Assembly: GCA_963626085.1 (NCBI GenBank)
Contig: CAVFVJ010000008.1
Location: 1-64,000, forward strand
Length of the DNA stretch: 64,000 bases
Direction of reading: 5' to 3'
Source: Colivivens sp963626085
Lineage (GTDB): Bacteria > Bacteroidota > Bacteroidia > Bacteroidales > Bacteroidaceae
In this document: positions 34,252 through 42,707 of the stretch, in pieces
Layout of the letters: every line of letters begins with the position of its first letter
How positions within the stretch are numbered: the first letter of the stretch is position 1
Program-made: the position numbers and the translations under genes
The notes under the pieces: generated by a model
What the model was told of the DNA's origin: nothing
Database searches by the model: none
The model's input: only the letters and a program-made list of their open reading frames with translations

Positions 34252-35912
34252 GATTTCAACAGTTCTTTTGCGTTATTCATCGCAGCCTCACTCAAAGTAG
34301 AGCCACTCAACATGTGTGCGATCTCCTCCACTCGCTGTGACGCAGTCAGTTCAACTATATGTGTCGATGTGGAAAACAGACTCTCTTCCTTATACACCTT
34401 GTAATGATAACGTCCTAAGGCAGCTATCTGCGGTAGGTGGGTTATACTGATAACCTGTCGTCCGTTGTCACCCATAGTCCTCATTATATCCGCCATCTTC
34501 TCTGCGATACTGCCAGACACCCCTGTATCTATCTCATCAAAGATGATTGTAGGCAGGTTTACCGCCCCTGCGATCAATGCCTTCAGGCAGAGCATCACCC
34601 GAGCAATCTCACCACCAGACGCTATTTGAGAGAGTGGCTGAGTTGGCACGTTTTTGTTTGCAGAAAACATGAAAGCGACCTTGTCCATACCACTTGCATC
34701 TGGGGCGTCACGTTTTATCAAGTCCACATCGAACCGGACATTTGGCATACCAAGTGTTGACAACAAACGAACGATATCCGCCTCCAGCTGTAGTTTTGCC
34801 TTTCCACGCATAGAAGTCAACACTGAAGCTTGTCTCACGACTTCGTTGTAAGTTTCCTCCTTTTCCTTACGAAGTGCCTCTATATGTCCGTCACTGTTGT
34901 CAATCAACGACAGTTTGTCTTCCAGTGCCTTTTGGATGCCCAGCAGTTCACCTACAGAATCCACACGATATCTTTTCTCAAGTGAATATATCGCACTCAA
35001 GCGTTCATTAACCTGCTCCAGTCGTTGTGGGTCATATTCAACCCTATCAGCACTGCTTTCCAATTCATCGGATATATCCTTGAGTTCGATGTAACAGCTT
35101 TCTAGCCGCTGCACGAGTTCCTCCGCTTGTGGATACATGTCGGCAACACCCTTCAGTGCGGTACTTCCCTGTCTTATGTTCTGCAGGGTGTCGTTCGAAT
35201 CGTCCGAGACGATACTGCGGCAAGCCATGTACAAAGCCTGTTTGATATCCTCCGCATGACTGAGCACGCCCTGCTCGCTCTCCAATTCCTCCTGCTCGTC
35301 TTTCTGCAAGTGGGCTTCTGCAAGCTGGCTGACCTGATAGCGCAGATATTCCTCTTCCTCACGACCTTGCTGCGAACTGCGTTCAGCCTCATCGAGCTGT
35401 CCGCATAGTTCCCTGTAACGGTGGTACGTCTCTTTATAGTGTTCCACAACCTCTGCATCCCCAGAGAGAATGTCCAAAATATTCAACTGGAAATCTTCTT
35501 TGCCGAGCAACAAGTTCTTGTGCTGCGAATGGATGTCGATTAGACGACCACCCAACTCTTTCAGTTGAGCCAGACTGACTGGTGTGTCGTTGATAAAGGC
35601 ACGGCTCCTGCCCGATGCCGTAATCTCTCTTCTCACGATACACTCACTGTCATCAAAGTCAAGTTCGTTGTTAGAGAAGAAGCTGTCGAGTTCCACCTCC
35701 GAGAGGTTAAACACAGCCTCGATGAGACAACGTTTCTCGCCAGTTTTAATTGCCTTGGTATCACTCCTCTCACCGAGCAGAAGTCCGATAGCACCGAGGA
35801 TAATGGACTTTCCCGCTCCAGTTTCACCAGTGATGACCGAGAACCCAGAATGCAGGTCTATATCCAGTTGGTCTATCAGCGCATAGTGTTCTATATGTAA
35901 TGATTGTATCAT
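34248..35912 (-). CDS. recN: DNA repair protein RecN
   Basis: SMC-like ATPase that tethers DNA ends in double-strand break repair. The 554 residues show Walker A GETGAGKS (29-36), a long central coiled coil (about 150-370), the signature SQIASGGEIARVML and Walker B IIFDEIDTGVSG. It is the first gene of a four-gene minus-strand operon. A minus-strand TAATTTTG-like -7 box lies at 35959-35952 (CAAAATTA). No LexA-type site is evident to me. Confidence 0.95.
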   Translation of the reverse strand: MIQSLHIEHYALIDQLDIDLHSGFSVITGETGAGKSIILGAIGLLLGERSDTKAIKTGEKRCLIEAVFNLSEVELDSFFSNNELDFDDSECIVRREITASGRSRAFINDTPVSLAQLKELGGRLIDIHSQHKNLLLGKEDFQLNILDILSGDAEVVEHYKETYHRYRELCGQLDEAERSSQQGREEEEYLRYQVSQLAEAHLQKDEQEELESEQGVLSHAEDIKQALYMACRSIVSDDSNDTLQNIRQGSTALKGVADMYPQAEELVQRLESCYIELKDISDELESSADRVEYDPQRLEQVNERLSAIYSLEKRYRVDSVGELLGIQKALEDKLSLIDNSDGHIEALRKEKEETYNEVVRQASVLTSMRGKAKLQLEADIVRLLSTLGMPNVRFDVDLIKRDAPDASGMDKVAFMFSANKNVPTQPLSQIASGGEIARVMLCLKALIAGAVNLPTIIFDEIDTGVSGSIAEKMADIMRTMGDNGRQVISITHLPQIAALGRYHYKVYKEESLFSTSTHIVELTASQRVEEIAHMLSGSTLSEAAMNNAKELLKS

Positions 35913-36045
35913 AGAGAGGGCTACTTACAGCAGTTAATCCAGTTTAAGGTGCAAAATTACGACTTTTTCCCTATATTTAATATAAGGTGAGAGTAAAAAG
36001 GAGACATGGGCATCTATTTTGTCGTAACAGCAAGCCTAAAAGCGG

Positions 36046-36696
36046 TCACATTTGTCCGGATTCTATGAGCAGAATACAGCGTTCGGTCAGACGGTCATCC
36101 GCATCAGGGTCATACTGTTTCTTCAAACTTGCACCGAACAATGTAGCAAAGGCATTGGATATCCCTGCCTTGAACTTGCCCATATAGGTCTTTATCAGTT
36201 GGTAACTGGTCATTCCGCACTGCCGGTCAATGAGTTTTATCAACAGTTTGCCCTGTGCGAACGTCAGTTTTTTCAGTCTCGGAGTATATTGATTACGCAA
36301 CTCCTTCTCTATGCTTTTCATGTACGCATCTTTCTCTTCCTTGGTCTGCAGGGAGTCTAGATGTGCCACACACGAGTTTATGGTTTTCTGGATTTCCACA
36401 GCAATGGGATATACCTTCTTTATATTGTATGCAATCTTGTAGTACTTCTTTACCTGTCGCGCGTTCTTGAATTTCAACTTATTGTAGACATACACATCGG
36501 ACAGCACGAACCACGGTATTTCCTCACCCTCATACTCCACCATACCTGCATAGCCCACCTGATGCTGGAATATGGGGCTACCTGTCATCTGACTGATGTT
36601 GGTATCGTCAACCGCTATATCCTGCGCTTTGGCCTCCACTGTGTCCAACACCATACAGATAATTACCGCCAATATGTATACAGACCATCTAATCAT
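36046..36696 (-). CDS. DUF4294 family exported protein
   Basis: Bacteroidetes protein of unknown function, 216 residues from the preferred start MIRWSVYILAV. A signal peptide (about 1-24, ending AKA) is followed by the family's segments IPWFVLSDVYVYN, RQVKKYYKIAYNIKKVYP and LIKLIDRQCGMTSYQLIKTY. The frame extends to 36729, but the inner start gives a better signal peptide. It stands alone between recN and the FKBP operon, in the same direction as both. Confidence 0.82.
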   Translation of the reverse strand: MIRWSVYILAVIICMVLDTVEAKAQDIAVDDTNISQMTGSPIFQHQVGYAGMVEYEGEEIPWFVLSDVYVYNKLKFKNARQVKKYYKIAYNIKKVYPIAVEIQKTINSCVAHLDSLQTKEEKDAYMKSIEKELRNQYTPRLKKLTFAQGKLLIKLIDRQCGMTSYQLIKTYMGKFKAGISNAFATLFGASLKKQYDPDADDRLTERCILLIESGQM

Positions 36697-36782
36697 GCCA
36701 CAAATATAACAAGAAACGATGTACCCCATCGGGAATTTCCGCTACTTTAATACTCTTTATTCTTCGTTAGTTAAGGTAACCC

Positions 36783-36809
36783 AAAAAGGAGCGGACTTCC
36801 GCCCGCTCC
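36783..36809 (-). terminator. Terminator after the FKBP genes
   Basis: On the minus strand stem GGAGCGG / CCGCTCC (36809-36803, 36794-36788) with an 8-base loop is followed by TTTTT. It lies 12 bases past the last FKBP stop. Confidence 0.72.
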
Positions 36810-36820
36810 CCTAAGTCGCC

Positions 36821-37867
36821 TCATTTCTCAATACCCAACAGTTCCACTGTGAATATCAAAGCTGAATAAGGTTTTATCTGTCCTGAGTCACGGTCGCCAT
36901 ACGCCAGTGAATAGGGGATATAGACCTCCCACTTACTGCCTACTGGCATCATGCACAGTGCCTCGGTCCATCCTTTAATCACTTGATTTACCCCGAAGGT
37001 GGAGGGTTGGTTGCGCTTGTAGGAACTGTCGAACACCGTTCCGTCAATCAACCTGCCTTCATAGTTGACCTTCACCTTTTGAGTAGGTGTCGGCACTTCC
37101 CCGTCACCCTTGGCAAGCACCTTGTACTGCAATCCTGAAGGCAGTGTCACTACCCCCTCTTTAGTAGCATTGTCAGTCAACCACTTCTCTCCTGCCTCAC
37201 GGTTCGCCCCATAGAGTTTCTCCTTGTTCTCTGCCTGTCGGGCAGTCATCTTCTCCTGGAACAGAGTCTGTGCCTGTTGGATACTGTATTCGTTCTGTCC
37301 CGTCAGTGCACTCAAGATTGCATTAGCCACAACAGATGCAGATATGCGTTTGTCGGGTTCCGCCGCATAATAGTCCTTGGACAGGCTCTCTGCCATAGTC
37401 TCTATCTGACCGCCTATCTGCATACCTGTCTGATATGCGGCAGCAGCCTTGTCGCCTGGGTCAACAGCGATACGGTCGAGAACGCCCCTACAGAAATCGT
37501 TCATGTTATTCACCGTGTCGACATGCAACTGTACGGCAAGATAGTTTTTCAGTCCGTTTGACTGGAAAGTGCCAAAGAGATATGCGATGGAGTCACCGTC
37601 ACTGGCAAGTACCGGCTTGGCGATTGACACCGAGTTGTTCGCCAACCCAGGGTTCATAATCCTCTCTTTGTAAGCCTTGAGCTCAGCCTTCTGTTTAGCT
37701 TTCAGTTCCTTGAGCCCTGCCTTTAGCTGAGTTTTGGATGCTTTGATGTCCGCCTTCAACTGAGCCTTCTGTTCCTTTGCTGAGAGAGGCTCGTCTACAG
37801 TTTGTGCAGTTATGGACATACTTGCCATAACTGCACAAACCACGAGAATTATCGATTTCCCTTTCAT
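36821..37867 (-). CDS. FKBP-type peptidyl-prolyl isomerase with Lys-rich N-terminus
   Basis: Exported prolyl isomerase, 348 residues. A signal peptide (about 1-21) is followed by a Lys/Ala-rich, probably helical stretch (about 30-68, KAQLKADIKASKTQLKAGL), an FKBP_N dimerisation domain (about 95-230) and a C-terminal FKBP domain (about 240-348) with KVNYEGRLIDGTVFDSS and YIPYSLAYGDRDSG. It overlaps the upstream FKBP gene by 4 bases. With two more paralogues in a row it forms a tandem array that probably arose by duplication. Role: folding in the periplasm or outer membrane. Confidence 0.9.
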   Translation of the reverse strand: MKGKSIILVVCAVMASMSITAQTVDEPLSAKEQKAQLKADIKASKTQLKAGLKELKAKQKAELKAYKERIMNPGLANNSVSIAKPVLASDGDSIAYLFGTFQSNGLKNYLAVQLHVDTVNNMNDFCRGVLDRIAVDPGDKAAAAYQTGMQIGGQIETMAESLSKDYYAAEPDKRISASVVANAILSALTGQNEYSIQQAQTLFQEKMTARQAENKEKLYGANREAGEKWLTDNATKEGVVTLPSGLQYKVLAKGDGEVPTPTQKVKVNYEGRLIDGTVFDSSYKRNQPSTFGVNQVIKGWTEALCMMPVGSKWEVYIPYSLAYGDRDSGQIKPYSALIFTVELLGIEK

Positions 37868-38724
37868 TTATCCAATACCTCAATAGTGAACACCAATGTT
37901 GAGAATGGCTTAATCTGTCCCATATCCTGTGATCCGTATCCAAGGTTCTGTGGGATATAAACCTCCCACTTGCTTCCGGCTGGCATCAGCTTGAGAGCCT
38001 CGACCCATCCTGGGATAACACGCGGATTCGCCATATCGACCTCAAACGGGTCTCCCTCTTTCAGACTGTCGAACACAGTACCGTCAATCAACTTGCCCTC
38101 GTAATAGCACTTCACAACAGTAGAGTCTGTGGGAAGCGCACCAGTACCCTGTGCAATCACCTTGTACTGGAGACCTGAAGGGAGAATATTCACACCCTCT
38201 TTCTTGGCGTTGTCAGCGAGAAACTTCTCGTTGGTTGCCTTAGCCTCACCGTATTTCTTCTCCTGGTTCGCTGCCTGAATAGGTGACAGCAATTTCTGGA
38301 ATTCCTGATAAGCACTGTCGCTGGTCATGCCAGCCTCGCCCTTAAGTCCTGAGATGATACCTGCGAGCAAGTTCTTTACAGACACCTGTTTTGTAGAGTC
38401 ATCCTCATAAACCTCCTTGCTGAGGCTCTCACCCATACTCTTGATCTGCTTACCAACCTGCAGACCCTTCATATACGCTTCCTGCTTGGGATCTTCCTTT
38501 GCAGTGGCACCCTCTACCATACCTTTGATAAACTCATCGGTATAAGTAGAGTCAACCATCAATTGCATCTTCATATACTGCTTCAGACCCTCTGCCTGAG
38601 CGATACCGAGATAATTGGTCAATGAGTCCACGTCGTCCTTCAAGTCTGCCTTTACATTGGCATTGTCACATGAAGAGAACACGATTGCAGCAAAAGCGAC
38701 TGCTGCCATAATAATCTTTTTCAT
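37864..38724 (-). CDS. FKBP-type peptidyl-prolyl isomerase, lipoprotein
   Basis: The second FKBP of the tandem array, 286 residues. The N-terminus is a lipoprotein signal with a lipobox (AIVFSSC, Cys19), so the protein is anchored to a membrane. An FKBP_N domain (about 30-170) precedes the catalytic domain, with YKVIAQGTGALP, CYYEGKLIDGTVFDS and YIPQNLGYGSQDMG. It is 69 bases downstream of the soluble FKBP gene and overlaps the next one (ATGA). Isomerase activity is by family. Confidence 0.9.
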   Translation of the reverse strand: MKKIIMAAVAFAAIVFSSCDNANVKADLKDDVDSLTNYLGIAQAEGLKQYMKMQLMVDSTYTDEFIKGMVEGATAKEDPKQEAYMKGLQVGKQIKSMGESLSKEVYEDDSTKQVSVKNLLAGIISGLKGEAGMTSDSAYQEFQKLLSPIQAANQEKKYGEAKATNEKFLADNAKKEGVNILPSGLQYKVIAQGTGALPTDSTVVKCYYEGKLIDGTVFDSLKEGDPFEVDMANPRVIPGWVEALKLMPAGSKWEVYIPQNLGYGSQDMGQIKPFSTLVFTIEVLDK

Positions 38725-38793
38725 TACTGTATCTGTTTTTGTTTGTTATACCTATATATAATATATGGAGCTTTGCAACTCCAATACAGTGTG

Positions 38794-39402
38794 TCAGAGT
38801 ACCTCAAGCAACTCAACATCGAACACAAGGGTGGCGAACGGTGGAATCATCTCTCCAGCTCCACTCTCCCCATAGCCCAACAGGTATGGGATGAAGAAAC
38901 GGTATTTCGCACCCTCGCCCATGAGCTGCAGACCCTCAGTCCATCCTGGGATGACCTGGTTGAGTCCGAACACCGCTGGTTCGTTGCGTTTGTATGAACT
39001 GTCGAATACAGTGTCGTCGATAAGGCGACCCTCATAATGGCAGCGCACCTTATCGGTTGCTTTAGGGTGCTTACCTGTACCTTCCTGCAGCACTTCGTAC
39101 TGGAGTCCGCTCTTGGTAGTGACCACTCCCTCACGTTTGCCGTTACCCTCAAGGAACGCACGTCCGCGGTCAAGTTCTGTCTTACCGAGCTTAGCACGCT
39201 CTTCCTGCATCACCTTCTCCTGTTTCTCGAAGAAAGACTGCACTATACCCTGTGCCTCAGTGTTAGACACCTTCAATTCATGTCCCTGCAACACGTCTGT
39301 TATTGAACTGGCAAAGTCGTCAATACTCAAAACGTCTTTCAGCCCCATTTGTCTGAGCTGCTGTCCGATGCCCAATCCAAGGGCATAACTCAATTTATCC
39401 AT
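38794..39402 (-). CDS. FKBP-type peptidyl-prolyl isomerase, no signal peptide
   Basis: The first and shortest of the three FKBP genes, 202 residues. A Mip/FklB-like N-terminal domain (MDKLSYALGLGIGQQLRQMG) precedes an FKBP domain with CHYEGRLIDDTVFDSS and PYLLGYGESGAGEMIPP. There is no signal peptide, so it probably stays in the cytoplasm, unlike its two neighbours. A minus-strand promoter lies 36 bases upstream. The set therefore supplies isomerases to more than one compartment. Confidence 0.9.
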   Translation of the reverse strand: MDKLSYALGLGIGQQLRQMGLKDVLSIDDFASSITDVLQGHELKVSNTEAQGIVQSFFEKQEKVMQEERAKLGKTELDRGRAFLEGNGKREGVVTTKSGLQYEVLQEGTGKHPKATDKVRCHYEGRLIDDTVFDSSYKRNEPAVFGLNQVIPGWTEGLQLMGEGAKYRFFIPYLLGYGESGAGEMIPPFATLVFDVELLEVL

Positions 39403-39437
39403 TTATATACTTTTGTCTGATTCTGCAAATTCAGGCG

Positions 39438-39468
39438 CAAATATACTATAAATCAAGCTAAGCGCAAT
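39438..39468 (-). promoter_or_regulatory. Promoter of the FKBP array
   Basis: On the minus strand ATTG (39468-39465), 19 bases, then TATATTTG (39445-39438). One base off the -33 consensus, perfect -7. Confidence 0.62.
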
Positions 39469-39505
39469 AACAAAAGACACTTTTTCATAATTTGCCCCAG
39501 TATTG

Positions 39506-39537
39506 TTTGTCCATTCGGATTGTTTTGTCTACTTTTG
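39506..39537 (+). promoter_or_regulatory. Promoter of the sirtuin gene
   Basis: TTTG (39506-39509), 20 bases, then TACTTTTG (39530-39537), 27 bases before the start codon. Confidence 0.62.
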
Positions 39538-39564
39538 GATGTCGAAAACAAAACTAACACGATT

Positions 39565-40275
39565 ATGAAGAAATTGGTTTTCCTAACAGGTGCTGGCATA
39601 AGTGCCGAGAGCGGCATCACCACGTTCCGCGATTCGGGCGGACTGTGGGAACAATACCCTGTTGAGGCTGTAGCAAGCATCAACGGCTACCACCGCGACC
39701 CAGAACTCGTGATAAACTTCTACAACGAGCGGAGACACCAACTTGCCGACGTACAGCCCAACGAGGCTCACCGGCTGGTGGCGAAACTGGAGGACACGTA
39801 TGACGTGTGTGTAGTAACGCAGAATGTGGATAACCTCCATGAACGCGCTGGGTCGCACAACGTAATCCACTTGCACGGAGAACTGATGAAGGCTACTTCC
39901 ACTGCCAATCCCAACGACCCCAAGTGCATCGTGACCCTGCCAGCCACCGATTCTGACATCAATATTGGCGACAAGGCAGCCGATGGGAGTCAACTCCGTC
40001 CGTTCATCGTATGGTTCGGTGAGTCGGTGCCCATGATTGAACCGGCAGCGGAAGAGGTATCGAAGGCAGACATAGTGGTTGTCGTCGGCACGTCCCTCAA
40101 CGTCTACCCTGCAGCGGGACTACTCGGCTACACTCGCAGAGACGCTGAAATCTATCTCATAGACCCTCTTCCCAACAACGTGCCCTCCGACATGGGCATC
40201 CATGTCATAGCCAAGAAAGCTACCGGGGGGATGCGTGACTTGTATGAACTTTTGACAGGCAAAGCAGTGGAATGA
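39565..40275 (+). CDS. NAD-dependent deacylase (sirtuin, CobB-like) lacking zinc cysteines
   Basis: Removes acyl groups from lysines using NAD+. The 236 residues carry GAGISAESGI, TQNVDNLHERAG and the catalytic His104 in HLHGEL. Y53-x-x-R56 in FYNERR corresponds to the acyl-selecting pair of CobB and SIRT5, suggesting desuccinylase-type activity. The protein has only two cysteines, so the usual four-cysteine zinc site is absent; I believe this is common in the Bacteroidetes form. The start follows a promoter by 27 bases; the longer frame from 39520 lies inside that promoter. Confidence 0.88.
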   Translation: MKKLVFLTGAGISAESGITTFRDSGGLWEQYPVEAVASINGYHRDPELVINFYNERRHQLADVQPNEAHRLVAKLEDTYDVCVVTQNVDNLHERAGSHNVIHLHGELMKATSTANPNDPKCIVTLPATDSDINIGDKAADGSQLRPFIVWFGESVPMIEPAAEEVSKADIVVVVGTSLNVYPAAGLLGYTRRDAEIYLIDPLPNNVPSDMGIHVIAKKATGGMRDLYELLTGKAVE

Positions 40276-40362
40276 ACTGTTTCACCATGAATTGTTCGAG
40301 GCCAAAATCGGTATCCGAACGGCATGAAAACGGCAGCAAAAACAAAAAAGTCGGGATTAATC

Positions 40363-40393
40363 ATTGCGCATTCTGATTTATTTCTTACCTTTG
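40363..40393 (+). promoter_or_regulatory. Promoter of tRNA-Leu
   Basis: ATTG (40363-40366), exactly 19 bases, then TACCTTTG (40386-40393). It ends 12 bases before the mature tRNA. Confidence 0.68.
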
Positions 40394-40405
40394 CACTCGC
40401 TTTAA

Positions 40406-40487
40406 GCCCAGATGGCGGAATCGGTAGACGCGCTGGTCTCAAACACCAGTGGGGCAACCCGTGCCGGTTCGACCCCGGCTCTGGGTA
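40406..40487 (+). tRNA. tRNA-Leu (CAA)
   Basis: An 82-base class II tRNA. The acceptor stem GCCCAGA pairs with TCTGGGT. The anticodon stem CTGGT/ACCAG encloses loop CTCAAAC with anticodon CAA, and the long variable arm and GGTTCGACC T-loop are present. The 3' CCA is not encoded (ACAA follows). Own promoter upstream and strong terminator downstream. Confidence 0.93.
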
Positions 40488-40490
40488 CAA

Positions 40491-40529
40491 CGAAGGCTGA
40501 AAATCATCTGATTTTCAGCCTTCGTTTTT
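40491..40529. terminator. Terminator after tRNA-Leu, perfect 16-base stem
   Basis: CGAAGGCTGAAAATCA and its exact complement (40491-40506, 40509-40524) enclose a 2-base gap, so the true loop is a little larger. TTTTTATTT follows. It is also well placed to end the converging GH127 transcript. Confidence 0.85.
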
Positions 40530-42543
40530 ATTTGCTTATCTTCACTGCTTCCACCTGTTCAGGCATCCACACCTTCATCTTACCTATGCCACGGTGGTTC
40601 CAGGCATAGTAAGGAATAAGTGACAACGAGACATCATGAACTTGTAACCGTCCAAGCGAGTCATAACTTAAAGCCTGCGCCTGTGTCCTCAACAACGTAA
40701 TGCCATTCAACATATCGGAACGGTTGATTGTCTCGAATGTGGGGTTATCTGGAAACAACAGTCCTTGAATGTCAAAATCATTGTCAGCTGCTTCCGCACA
40801 ATAGACCAAGGGTCCACGTTCCACCGCAACGAGGTTTCGGTCTGCCTCAACCTGTTTGTTAGCCCTTACCATACGCGGTTGCATGTCGAAGTCCAGTTCC
40901 ACCACATCCCCCTTTTTCCATACACGACTGATGGTGAGATAACCGTTCTCCATTGTCACACCCTCTACCTTCACGCCATTCAGCGTCACAGTATACCCTG
41001 TCTGCCCCTTGTCCGCAAACGTATAGAGGTCACTTGGTACGACTTCTCCACGCACCCATCCAGGAACACGTATTTTCAGAGCTAATTGTTGTTTTCCACG
41101 TGGACTGATTTCCAACCTGACATTGCCTTCAAACGGGTAACGTGTAGTCTGTCTGATGCGCAACCTCTTGCCGTCCACCTTCAGCTCGGAGTCGTTGCCC
41201 ATGAACAGGTTGACATAAACAGCACGGTCTTTCACCGCATATACGTAACCAGGTACGGAAGGGATGAACCGACAGATATTGGACGGGCAACAAGCGCAAC
41301 CGAACCATGGTTGTCGCTCCAGCGTATTGTCCGCATTGAACTTGTATTTCCCATCAGCCTCCAACGGATTTGGATAGAAGAACGAGTCACCACCTAGCGA
41401 CACGCCCGAGAGAAGGCCGTTGTACAACGTCCGTTCCAACACATCATAGTACTTGCTCTCGCCATGCAATAGAAACAGACGGTGGTTCAAGTACACATTC
41501 CCGATGGCTGCACAAGTCTCGCAGTAGGCAGTCAAGTTGGGCAACTCGTAGTTCTTCCCGAACGACTCGCCTGGACGGGTGGAGCCAATACCTCCCGTGA
41601 CATACATTTTCTTGGATACAATGTTTTCCCATATCTTGTCGACAGCCTTGATGTAGGCACTGTCACCTGTCAGGGCTGCCACATCCGCCATACCGGCATA
41701 CATATAGGTAGCGCGCACGGCGTGTCCCACCGCTTCATCCTGTTCCACCACAGGCTTGTGCATCTGGTCGTAGTCGTCCTTGAGCCAGAAACCCGAGCGT
41801 TTCTCCTTGCCACGCTGGTCAAGGAAGAACTTGGCGAGATTCAGATAACGCTTCTCGCCTGTGACCAAATAAAGACGCACCAACGCCATCTCTGCTATCT
41901 GGTGCTCTGGCACGATGAGTCGTTTGCCCTCTCCGTTGCCCAACTCACGGTCGGCACAGTCCGCAAACCTAATAGCCACATCCAGGAACTTCCGTTTGCC
42001 TGTCGCCTGATAATACGCCACAGCACCCTCTATCATGTGACCCAAGCAGTAGAGTTCGTGACTGCCCTGCTCCTCCTTGTCCCAGCGACACTTACCGATA
42101 CGGCGCACATCTTTCTGTTCTGGATTCATGGTACGCGGAGTGTATAGATAGCCGTCCGCCTCCTGTGCGGCAGCCACAATGGCAATCACACTGTCCACAT
42201 AGCTCTCCAACCGCTTGTCTGGAAAGGTCTGTAGGGAGTAAGCCGCTCCTTCAATTGTCTTATACACATCGGTGTCGTCGAACACCAACCCTCTGAAGGT
42301 GTAATCAGTGCTTGGATGCGCGGCTTTCTCGAAATTCCTGTAACGGCCAGTCTCTTCACATTTACTGAAAGCAAGCGGTATGGTCACCTCCCGACTCGCC
42401 TTTAGACGCTGTCCCCAGAACTGGTCGGTCACGTTCACCGACGTGAACGGAACAGGAGTTATCGGATAGCCGGCACTTATCTGAGATTGTGCCGGCAAGA
42501 ACGGATATGCGAGCAAGATGCCCGCCAATAATGTTTGTTTCAT
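40528..42543 (-). CDS. Glycoside hydrolase family 127 (beta-L-arabinofuranosidase)
   Basis: Releases terminal beta-L-arabinofuranose, as from plant hydroxyproline-rich glycoproteins or pectin side chains. The 671 residues start with a signal peptide (MKQTLLAGILLAYPFLPAQSQ), so it is probably periplasmic. All active-site residues known from Bifidobacterium HypBA1 have counterparts: Glu326, Glu342 and Cys344 (ETC), and Cys416, Cys418 and Cys419 (CACC), where the nucleophilic Cys of HypBA1 aligns with Cys418 and the others bind zinc. A longer frame to 42633 lacks a sensible signal. It is divergent from a hybrid regulator, which probably controls it. No SusC/SusD genes adjoin. Confidence 0.9.
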   Translation of the reverse strand: MKQTLLAGILLAYPFLPAQSQISAGYPITPVPFTSVNVTDQFWGQRLKASREVTIPLAFSKCEETGRYRNFEKAAHPSTDYTFRGLVFDDTDVYKTIEGAAYSLQTFPDKRLESYVDSVIAIVAAAQEADGYLYTPRTMNPEQKDVRRIGKCRWDKEEQGSHELYCLGHMIEGAVAYYQATGKRKFLDVAIRFADCADRELGNGEGKRLIVPEHQIAEMALVRLYLVTGEKRYLNLAKFFLDQRGKEKRSGFWLKDDYDQMHKPVVEQDEAVGHAVRATYMYAGMADVAALTGDSAYIKAVDKIWENIVSKKMYVTGGIGSTRPGESFGKNYELPNLTAYCETCAAIGNVYLNHRLFLLHGESKYYDVLERTLYNGLLSGVSLGGDSFFYPNPLEADGKYKFNADNTLERQPWFGCACCPSNICRFIPSVPGYVYAVKDRAVYVNLFMGNDSELKVDGKRLRIRQTTRYPFEGNVRLEISPRGKQQLALKIRVPGWVRGEVVPSDLYTFADKGQTGYTVTLNGVKVEGVTMENGYLTISRVWKKGDVVELDFDMQPRMVRANKQVEADRNLVAVERGPLVYCAEAADNDFDIQGLLFPDNPTFETINRSDMLNGITLLRTQAQALSYDSLGRLQVHDVSLSLIPYYAWNHRGIGKMKVWMPEQVEAVKISK

Positions 42544-42707
42544 GATGTATGTCTGATTTGATTGAATTCGGGTACAAATGTCGTGATTATCCATAAAGAC
42601 CATGGCCGTCAATCTTGCAAAAGAGGCTGCCATTCTTTCAATTGCCTGGAAACAGGCACGTGCATTCCGATTTTATCGTTATCTTTGCACAGAATTGACA
42701 GAAACCA

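Noticed and set aside
40406..40487. tRNA-Leu as an integration site of a mobile element
   Set aside because: No integrase and no repeated tRNA 3' end seen nearby.
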